Shown: positions 1 to 4,363 of the stretch, one piece after another
How positions within the stretch are numbered: position 1 is the first letter of the stretch
Layout of the letters: each line of letters starts with the position of its first letter
NCBI GenBank assembly: GCA_016209725.1
Contig: JACQVO010000063.1
Coordinates: forward strand, 1-5,052
Direction of reading: 5' to 3'
Source: Candidatus Methylomirabilota bacterium
Lineage (GTDB): Bacteria > Methylomirabilota > Methylomirabilia > Methylomirabilales > 2-02-FULL-66-22
DNA: 5,052 nucleotides
Notes under the pieces: generated by a model
Databases searched by the model: none
What the model saw: only the letters and a program-made list of their open reading frames with translations
What the model was told of the DNA's origin: nothing
Program-made: the position numbers and the translations under genes

Positions 1-28
1 ACCCCCAACCCCCGATCCCCAGCCTCCA

Positions 29-697
29 GTGCTGAACCGTTGGCCCTCGGGGACAGACCTTGTCATCGCCCTGGCCGCCTTTCTGCTCCTCTGGTACGTC
101 GTGGGCGTGCAGATCAAGCGGCGGCGGGCGGCGGCGCTGATGCGGCAGGTCCGGGACTCGGTGCTGCCCTTTGGTGGCAAGGCGACCATCCGTTGGATCG
201 GGCGCAACGCCTTCAGGATCCAGGCGGAGCAGCTCTCCTCCCCGTTCGTCCACTTCAGCGTCAGCGTCGTCCTGGAGCCCTGGGAGACATTCATCCTCTG
301 GGCGGTCGGACGGCTGCGCGGACGCCGCGACTGGCTGGTGATCGGGGTCTCGCTCTTCGGTCGAGTGGCCTCGAGCTTCGAAGTCTTCCACCCGCAACGG
401 CGCGGCGCCTTCCAGGTCGCTCGAGACATCCGGTCCAAGGGCTGGCGGGTGGAGCAACTGGCCAGCCGGGAGCCTCTCCGCTGCGCCGCCGCCGATGCCG
501 ACGGCCTGGCACTGGCGCGGCAGGTCATGGCTGTCCTCAGGGGGATGGAGGTGTGGCGTGTGGGACTGAACCCGGAGAAGCCCAACCTGATCGTGAGCCT
601 CCCGGTGCCGGCGTCCGAGACCCGGACCCCACTCCCCATTTTTGCCGCCTTGCCGCAGCTCGCCCAGTCCGTCCTCGCCCGGGGATCCGGTCGCTGA
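29..697 (+). CDS. Membrane-anchored protein of unknown function, possibly CCDC47-like
   Basis: No family is recognised with confidence. Numbering from the GTG at 29, the 222-residue product has one hydrophobic segment at about residues 9-28, followed at once by the basic cluster KRRR (30-33). By the positive-inside rule this suggests an outside N-terminus and a cytoplasmic C-terminal domain. That domain shows alternating strand-like and helix-like stretches: strands near 50-65 and 73-82, an EPWETF segment at 83-88, an Arg-rich turn (RLRGRRD, 95-101), a strand at 102-110 and helices near 126-135 and 157-172. It ends with a strand around PNLIVSLPVP (185-194) and a C-terminal amphipathic helix. 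Codons have strong G/C third positions, so the frame is real. The start is uncertain: no ribosome binding site precedes the GTG, and the frame stays open to the window edge. The order of elements resembles the eukaryotic translocon factor CCDC47 (DUF1682); this is inference from memory. A 123-base gap separates it from uxuA. Confidence 0.8.
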   Translation: MLNRWPSGTDLVIALAAFLLLWYVVGVQIKRRRAAALMRQVRDSVLPFGGKATIRWIGRNAFRIQAEQLSSPFVHFSVSVVLEPWETFILWAVGRLRGRRDWLVIGVSLFGRVASSFEVFHPQRRGAFQVARDIRSKGWRVEQLASREPLRCAAADADGLALARQVMAVLRGMEVWRVGLNPEKPNLIVSLPVPASETRTPLPIFAALPQLAQSVLARGSGR

Positions 698-719
698 CCC
701 CGACGGGACATCCGGAGGT

Positions 720-731
720 TTCGCATGCGAA
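720..731. promoter_or_regulatory. 12-bp perfect palindrome upstream of uxuA, possible operator
   Basis: TTCGCATGCGAA reads identically on both strands. It lies nine bases upstream of a weak -35-like hexamer and about 90 bases before the uxuA start, a normal place for a dimeric repressor or activator to bind. The symmetry is seen directly; the operator role is inferred. It also overlaps the start codon of a 10-codon ORF, so it could instead act at the RNA level or be chance. Confidence 0.3.
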
Positions 732-757
732 GACAACCCTCCACACATTGCTGCTGA
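725..757 (+). CDS. Possible 10-residue leader peptide upstream of uxuA
   Basis: An ATG at 725 lies six bases after a strong GGAGG (714-718) and opens a 10-codon frame, MRRQPSTHCC, ended by TGA at 755-757. It is in the same frame as uxuA, and that TGA is the only stop between this ATG and the uxuA ATG at 821. The position suits a translated leader, or a small ORF coupled to transcription from the gene on the left. I see no run of a single regulatory amino acid and no clear terminator/antiterminator pair, so attenuation is not shown. It may be a chance SD-ATG pair. Confidence 0.2.
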   Translation: MRRQPSTHCC

Positions 758-768
758 GGTGGTAGACT
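740..768 (+). promoter_or_regulatory. Weak sigma70-like promoter candidate for uxuA
   Basis: TCCACA (740-745) and TAGACT (763-768) are separated by 17 bases and each match the sigma70 consensus at four of six positions. Transcription would start near 775 and leave a leader of about 45 bases before uxuA. The leader includes a short hairpin, CGCTC (781-785) with GAGCG (793-797). Matches of this quality occur often by chance, so this is only the best candidate in the gap. Confidence 0.22.
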
Positions 769-805
769 CGGTGTCGTCCCCGCTCGAACCCGGAGCGATC
801 GTGTG

Positions 806-815
806 AAAGGGAGGG
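806..815 (+). promoter_or_regulatory. Ribosome binding site that sets the uxuA start
   Basis: AAAGGGAGGG is an almost ideal Shine-Dalgarno sequence. Its GGGAGG core (809-814) ends six bases before the ATG at 821. A GTG at 803 is in frame but lies upstream of this site and has no comparable site of its own, so the ATG is preferred. Confidence 0.75.
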
Positions 816-820
816 TGCGG

Positions 821-1891
821 ATGGAGCTGGGCCTTGGACTCTACCGTCACATGCTGACCACGGAGAACTTCCGTTTTGCCAGGCAGGCGGGAGCGACGCA
901 CCTAGTCGCCCATCTCGTCGACTACTTCAAGGAGGGTCCACGCATCCCGGGGGCGACGAGTTCCGGAAGCGGCTGGGGGGTCTCGGACAATCGCAACCGA
1001 CTCTGGACCCTTGACGAATTGCACGATCTGCGGGCGGCCATCAACGCGGAGGGCCTGGAGCTGGCGGCCATCGAGAACTTCGACCCGTCCCACTGGTACG
1101 ACATCCTGCTGGACGGCCCGAGCAAGCGAGAACAACTGGAGAACATCCAGGAGCTCATCCGCAGGCTCGGCAAGGCGGGCATCCCGTGCATGGGATATAA
1201 CTTCAGCGTGGCCGGCGTCTGGGGACACGTGGTGGGCCCCTTCGCCCGAGGGGGCGCCGAGTCCGTGGGATTCCTCGGCCCGGATGGCCCGGCGGAGACG
1301 CCGATCCCGAAGGGCATGGTCTGGAATATGGTCTACGATCCGGAGGCGCATGCGGGCACCGTTGGAACGGTCACCCAGGAGCAACTGTGGCAGCGCTTGA
1401 CCGACTTCCTTCAGGCGGTCGTCCCCGTGGCGGAGGAGGCGGGGGTGCGCCTGGCCTTGCATCCTGATGACCCGCCCATGCCGACCTTGCGGGGAACCGC
1501 ACGGCTGGTCTATCAGCCCGAGTATTACCAGCGGGTGCTCGACCTCACGCCCAGCAGGAGCAACGGCATCGAGTTCTGTGTGGGCTCGATCGCCGAGATG
1601 GCCGAAGGGGATGTGTACGACGCGGTGGACCGCTACAGCCGCCAGGGGAAGATCGGCTACGTCCACTTCCGCAACGTGCGGGGCAAGGTGCCGCGGTACC
1701 AGGAGGTCTTTGTGGACGAAGGCGATATCGACATGATCCGGGTGCTGCGGATCCTGCAGCGGAACGGCTATGACGGCGTCATCATCCCGGATCACACGCC
1801 CCAGATGACCTGTGCCGCGCCCTGGCATGCGGGCATGGCGTTCTCGCTCGGATATATGCGGGCGGCGATGACCCTCATCGAGGCGGAATGA
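821..1891 (+). CDS. uxuA: Mannonate dehydratase (UxuA family)
   Basis: The enzyme dehydrates D-mannonate to 2-keto-3-deoxy-D-gluconate (EC 4.2.1.8), a step in cytoplasmic glucuronate breakdown. Starting at ATG 821 the product has 356 residues, close to the short bacterial form (about 355-365) and shorter than E. coli UxuA (394). It is a TIM-barrel of the xylose-isomerase-like superfamily. Visible family motifs are GIPCMGYNFSV (120-130), LALHPDDPP (211-219), EFCVGS (251-256), VHFRNV (281-286), DEGDIDM (299-305) and PDHTPQ (323-328). The metal ligands known from Streptococcus suis ManD (two His, one Cys, one Asp) have clear counterparts in His214, Cys253, His282 and Asp324, with the spacing nearly kept, so the protein should be active with Mn2+. 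The SDR gene follows after one base, which points to translational coupling. Transporter, isomerase and KDG kinase/aldolase genes are not in the window. Another aldonate substrate is possible, but mannonate is the default. Confidence 0.93.
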   Translation: MELGLGLYRHMLTTENFRFARQAGATHLVAHLVDYFKEGPRIPGATSSGSGWGVSDNRNRLWTLDELHDLRAAINAEGLELAAIENFDPSHWYDILLDGPSKREQLENIQELIRRLGKAGIPCMGYNFSVAGVWGHVVGPFARGGAESVGFLGPDGPAETPIPKGMVWNMVYDPEAHAGTVGTVTQEQLWQRLTDFLQAVVPVAEEAGVRLALHPDDPPMPTLRGTARLVYQPEYYQRVLDLTPSRSNGIEFCVGSIAEMAEGDVYDAVDRYSRQGKIGYVHFRNVRGKVPRYQEVFVDEGDIDMIRVLRILQRNGYDGVIIPDHTPQMTCAAPWHAGMAFSLGYMRAAMTLIEAE

Positions 1892-1892
1892 C

Positions 1893-2654
1893 ATGGGCCG
1901 GGACGCATTCCGTCTGGACGGGCAATTGGCCCTCGTGACCGGGGGCGGGACCGGCCTGGGCTTCGGGGTCTGCCAGGCCCTGACGGAGGCAGGCGCACGC
2001 GTCATCCTGACGGGCCGGCGCGAGGAGGTGTTGCGTCGAGCGTGCGATCAGTTAGGCGAGGCTGCCAGTTACATGCAGCATGATGTGACCGAGCTGTCTT
2101 CCATCCCCGCGCTGGCGGGACACATCGAAGAGCGGTTCGGCCCACTGGACATCCTGGTGAACAACGCCGGGAACCACTTGAAGAAGTCGGCGGTGGAAAC
2201 GTCCGACGCGGATCTGGCGGGGATCCTTCAGACCCACCTGTTCGGATCGTTCGCGCTGAGCCGGGAGTGCGGTCGCCGAATGACCGCACGGCGGCGCGGT
2301 TCGATCATCATGATCGTTTCGATGGCTGCGCTCTTCGGCATCCCGCAAGTTTCCGCCTACAGCGCCGCCAAGTCCGCCATGGCGGGCTTGACCAGGGCGC
2401 TCGCGGTCGAGTTCTCGCCTCACGGGGTGCGCGTCAATGCGATCGCACCCGGCTGGTTCGATACCGACCTGAGCCGCAAAGCGTTTCAGGGCGATCCAGG
2501 CCGGAAGGAGAGAATCCTCGGCCGGACGCCGCTGCGCACCCTCGGCGAGGTCGTTGACGTGGGGCATGCGGCTGTGTACCTGAGTTCTCCGGCGGCCCGA
2601 TTCGTGACGGGGGTCGTCCTGCCGGTGGATGGGGGCGTCAGCATCGGCTTTTAG
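1893..2654 (+). CDS. SDR-family oxidoreductase, probable sugar-acid dehydrogenase
   Basis: This is a 253-residue classical short-chain dehydrogenase/reductase with a single Rossmann domain. The cofactor motif TGGGTGLG lies at residues 16-23, NNAG at 90-93, the catalytic Ser at 143, the YSAAK motif with Tyr156 and Lys160, and the C-terminal PVDGG at 244-248. After the second strand, GRR (41-43) replaces the acidic residue of NAD-specific enzymes, which suggests NADP(H). The Asn of the usual Asn-Ser-Tyr-Lys tetrad is His115 (motif THLFG). The ATG lies one base after the uxuA stop, and a GAGG inside the end of uxuA (1880-1883) serves as ribosome binding site, so the two genes are almost certainly co-translated. 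Next to uxuA, plausible roles are fructuronate reductase (SDR-type UxuB, as in Bacillus), gluconate 5-dehydrogenase-like or another aldonate dehydrogenase. The fold is certain, the substrate is not. Confidence 0.9.
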   Translation: MGRDAFRLDGQLALVTGGGTGLGFGVCQALTEAGARVILTGRREEVLRRACDQLGEAASYMQHDVTELSSIPALAGHIEERFGPLDILVNNAGNHLKKSAVETSDADLAGILQTHLFGSFALSRECGRRMTARRRGSIIMIVSMAALFGIPQVSAYSAAKSAMAGLTRALAVEFSPHGVRVNAIAPGWFDTDLSRKAFQGDPGRKERILGRTPLRTLGEVVDVGHAAVYLSSPAARFVTGVVLPVDGGVSIGF

Positions 2655-2684
2655 TGAATCGATTCCATATCGCGAAAAAGCCGA
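2644..2684. repeat. 9-bp inverted repeat spanning the SDR stop codon
   Basis: TCGGCTTTT (2644-2652) is perfectly complementary to AAAAGCCGA (2676-2684), with 23 bases between the arms, and the left arm covers the last SDR codons. As RNA it could form a 3' hairpin that protects the uxuA-SDR message or weakly terminates it. No T-run follows the right arm on the plus strand, so it is not a standard intrinsic terminator. Confidence 0.35.
2656..2665. promoter_or_regulatory. 10-bp palindrome GAATCGATTC, possible operator
   Basis: GAATCGATTC is a perfect dyad centred on CG, starting two bases after the SDR stop and lying in the loop of the larger inverted repeat. LacI-family repressors of sugar genes commonly bind CG-centred palindromes of this kind. 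Here it would sit upstream of the AhpD-like gene rather than of uxuA. A single short site gives weak support. Confidence 0.2.
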
Positions 2685-2906
2685 CTTGATTCGAGTGTTC
2701 CTGCCCCTCGACTGCATCCAGGTTTTCAGACAAATCTTTGCACCTCAGGCCGGCTCGGCTTTCCCTCAGACAGTTTCCGCGAATCTCTCGATGACCCCGA
2801 TGCATCCAATGAACTGACTGGTCGGTATAGAACCTCGATGATCTGGCCGGGCATGTTTTCAAATTGCGCGTGGCGAACTGGCACGCGAGGGGGATGCCCA
2901 CATCCT

Positions 2907-2914
2907 GGAAGGAG
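2907..2914 (+). promoter_or_regulatory. Ribosome binding site that sets the AhpD-like start
   Basis: GGAAGGAG lies ten bases before the ATG at 2925. The frame is also open upstream to an ATG at 2838, but that extension would add 29 Cys/Gly/Arg-rich residues foreign to the family, so 2925 is chosen. Confidence 0.7.
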
Positions 2915-2924
2915 AATTGAACCC

Positions 2925-3485
2925 ATGGTGAGACTTACCGCCGTCGATCTGAAGCAGGCAAGCGGGAAGGCGAAAGACCTGCTGGACAAGATCCATGCAA
3001 CGCTCGGCAGGACCCCGAACATGATGCGCACCATGGCACATTCCCCTGCCGTCCTGGAGGGATACCTGGGTTTCAGCCAGGTCCTCAAGGGCGGCACGTT
3101 GGGCGTCGGGTTGCGCGAGCAGATCGCCTTGGCGGTGGGCGAGGCGAATCGCTGTGAGTACTGCGTCTCTGCCCACACCGCTATCGGGAAAATGGTCGGG
3201 CTGGGCGACGCCGAACTGTTGGCCAGCCGCCAGGCCGTCTCGACTGATCCGAAGACCGACGCCGCTTTGAAGTTTGCCCGCACCCTGACGGAACGACGCG
3301 GGGAGGTGACGGACGCCGATTTCGGGATGGTCCGGGAGGCGGGGCACACCGATGGGGAGATCGCCGAGATCATCGCCCATGTGGCGCTGAACATCTTCAC
3401 CAATTATTTCAACAAGGCGGCCGGCGTCGAGGTGGATTTTCCGAAAGTGACCCAGGGAGCGGGAACCCTGGCCGCAATCCGTTAG
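2925..3485 (+). CDS. AhpD-like / carboxymuconolactone decarboxylase-family protein
   Basis: The 186-residue product is an all-helical member of the CMD/AhpD superfamily, whose thiol-active members act as alkylhydroperoxidases or disulfide reductases, usually as oligomers in the cytoplasm. The signature is at residues 65-84: Glu65, then CEYC (77-80) and His84. These align by spacing with Mycobacterium tuberculosis AhpD Glu118, Cys130, Cys133 and His137; Tyr79 stands at the position of AhpD His132. The redox pair is therefore complete, unlike true carboxymuconolactone decarboxylases, which lack the CxxC, so peroxidase or thiol-redox activity is more likely than ring-lactone decarboxylation. The C-terminal NIFTNYFNKAAGVEVDFP region is typical of the peroxidase-related subfamily. 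Family members lie beside many kinds of pathway, so the neighbours say little about its substrate. The nearby MOSC gene follows after 105 bases in the same direction. Confidence 0.9.
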   Translation: MVRLTAVDLKQASGKAKDLLDKIHATLGRTPNMMRTMAHSPAVLEGYLGFSQVLKGGTLGVGLREQIALAVGEANRCEYCVSAHTAIGKMVGLGDAELLASRQAVSTDPKTDAALKFARTLTERRGEVTDADFGMVREAGHTDGEIAEIIAHVALNIFTNYFNKAAGVEVDFPKVTQGAGTLAAIR

Positions 3486-3518
3486 CCTACGCGGGAAGAG
3501 GATCCGAGGGCGCCGAGC

Positions 3519-3543
3519 CCGTGGCCGGGGTCGCCGGTCACGG
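3519..3543. repeat. GC-rich hairpin between the AhpD-like and MOSC genes
   Basis: CCGTGGCC (3519-3526) pairs with GGTCACGG (3536-3543) through eight pairs, one of them G-U, around a nine-base loop. There is no downstream T-run, so it is not an intrinsic terminator. Dyads are common by chance in sequence this rich in G and C. Confidence 0.25.
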
Positions 3544-3579
3544 CCGCTGCCGGCTGCCTCCCTGTGCCCTCGTCCCGGC

Positions 3580-3586
3580 AGAGGGA
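3580..3586 (+). promoter_or_regulatory. Ribosome binding site that sets the MOSC gene start
   Basis: AGAGGGA ends four bases before the ATG at 3591. An in-frame GTG at 3564 would add nine residues ahead of the conserved N-terminal strand of the MOSC fold and would place this site inside the gene, so the ATG is preferred. CCCTC at 3567-3571 could pair with GAGGG at 3581-3585 and mask the site. Confidence 0.6.
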
Positions 3587-3590
3587 AATC

Positions 3591-4226
3591 ATGCACGTTG
3601 CAGAACTGTGGCGTTTCCCGGTGAAATCGCTTGCGGGGGAGCGGCTCGCGGTGGCCGAGCTGAGGCCGGACGGCATTCTCGGCGACCGGCTCGTGCAGGT
3701 CCGCAACGGCCGCGACCGGGTCGTGACCTCGCGAACGCGACCGCGCCTGCTCGGGCTGCGGGGAACGCTCGGCGAAGACGGCGAGCCGCTGGTGAACGGG
3801 TACCCCTGGGCCACTTCCGGGGCGGCTCAGGCCGTCCGTGCCGCGGCCGGCGACGACGCCCGCCTGGTCCGTTCCGACGGGCGCAAGCGGTTCGACGTGC
3901 TGCCGTTACTCGTCGCCACGGATGGCGCCATCGCCGCGCTCGGCGCGGACGGCCGTCGCCTCCGGCCGAACATCGTGATCGCCGGTGTCGAGGGCCTGGC
4001 AGAGCGTGACTGGCCGGGGCGGCAGTTGCGGATCGGCGAGGCGATCGTCGCAACGAGGACACTCCGCCAGCGGTGCGTCATGACCACCTTCGACCCCGAC
4101 ACCCAGGAGCAGGATGTGACCGTCCTGCATCGGATCAACAATGAGTTCGGCGGGCGCATGGCCCTCGACTGCGAAGTCCTCCAAGGAGGCCGAGTGGCTG
4201 TCGGAGATCCTGTCGAGTTGCTGTAG
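3591..4226 (+). CDS. Compact MOSC-domain protein, mARC/YcbX-like
   Basis: The 211-residue protein carries a short MOSC N-terminal beta-barrel followed by a MOSC domain. The start ELWRFPVKSLAGE (5-17) is the hallmark of the MOSC_N family, followed by GDR (31-33) and TSR (46-48). RLRPNIVI (123-130) and RCVMTTFDPDT (161-171) belong to the MOSC core. Cys162 aligns with the molybdenum-ligating cysteine of mARC proteins (Cys273 in human mARC1), so a bound molybdenum cofactor is expected. mARC and YcbX reduce N-hydroxylated substrates using electrons from partner redox proteins. This copy is much shorter than human mARC1 or E. coli YcbX (about 335-370 residues) and lacks YcbX's C-terminal 2Fe-2S domain, so it would need a separate electron donor; none is encoded here. 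A sulfur-carrier role is also possible. The gene converges with the leftward ATPase gene. Confidence 0.87.
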   Translation: MHVAELWRFPVKSLAGERLAVAELRPDGILGDRLVQVRNGRDRVVTSRTRPRLLGLRGTLGEDGEPLVNGYPWATSGAAQAVRAAAGDDARLVRSDGRKRFDVLPLLVATDGAIAALGADGRRLRPNIVIAGVEGLAERDWPGRQLRIGEAIVATRTLRQRCVMTTFDPDTQEQDVTVLHRINNEFGGRMALDCEVLQGGRVAVGDPVELL

Positions 4227-4300
4227 CTCCCTCCAACCCTCGGACGTCTTGCCCCAAACTGGACCACGCGGCTCCGCTCCGCTGCCCCGCACCGTCAGAG

Positions 4301-4333
4301 GAAAGAAAAGAGCGGCCCGGGGTGGGCCGCTCT
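4301..4333 (-). terminator. Intrinsic terminator of the leftward ATPase gene
   Basis: A perfect 10-bp stem (AGAGCGGCCC at 4309-4318 with GGGCCGCTCT at 4324-4333) closes a five-base loop. Read on the minus strand it is followed by TTTTCTTTC, giving the hairpin and U-tract of a Rho-independent terminator about 30 bases after the ATPase stop. Read on the plus strand it is followed by CATGTGG with no U-tract, so it should end the MOSC transcript poorly. Confidence 0.85.
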
Positions 4334-4363
4334 CATGTGGTGACTGCCGGCTGACGGCGGCGT

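Larger units (their letters stand above)
2655..2924. other. Intergenic stretch of 270 bases, lower GC, no convincing gene
   Basis: This gap separates the SDR gene from the AhpD-like gene and is visibly less GC-rich than its flanks. Open frames across it, on either strand, give unrecognisable products without the usual codon bias. It holds the inverted repeat around the SDR stop, the palindrome at 2656-2665, a short hairpin with CGCGTG (2867-2872) and CACGCG (2882-2887), and the ribosome binding site of the next gene. TATAGA at 2826-2831 could be a -10 element but has no fitting -35. The gap probably carries the promoter of the AhpD-like gene, which I cannot place. Confidence 0.5.

Noticed and set aside
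40..765. Alternative plus-strand frame of 241 codons overlapping the first gene
   Set aside because: Its product is Arg/Pro/Ala/Gly-rich and without structure, whereas the other frame gives a TM helix and a balanced composition with G/C third positions.
758..800. tRNA-like fragments (GGTAGAC and a 5-bp stem with 7-base loop at 781-797)
   Set aside because: The loop GAACCCG does not fit the T-loop consensus, and no acceptor stem or anticodon arm can be built around it.
902..2005. Long open frame of 367 codons on the minus strand opposite uxuA
   Set aside because: It mirrors the strongly biased codons of uxuA, has Arg/His/Pro/Asp-rich content with no recognisable domain, and uxuA on the other strand is unmistakable.
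2879..2898. CTGGCACG resembling the -24 half of a sigma54 promoter
   Set aside because: The required TTGC-like -12 element is missing; the nearest GC is 16 bases from the GG instead of 12.
2638..2901. Minus-strand frame of 87 codons in the gap before the AhpD-like gene
   Set aside because: It has no ribosome binding site that I could find, no recognisable motif, no codon bias like that of the real genes, and it runs into the end of the SDR gene.
3521..4062. Overlapping frames on both strands across the MOSC gene
   Set aside because: The products are extremely Arg-rich, typical of shifted frames in GC-rich DNA, and the MOSC frame carries clear family motifs.
4309..4333. Bidirectional terminator for both convergent genes
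   Set aside because: On the plus strand the stem is followed by CATGTGG with no U-tract, so only leftward termination is supported.
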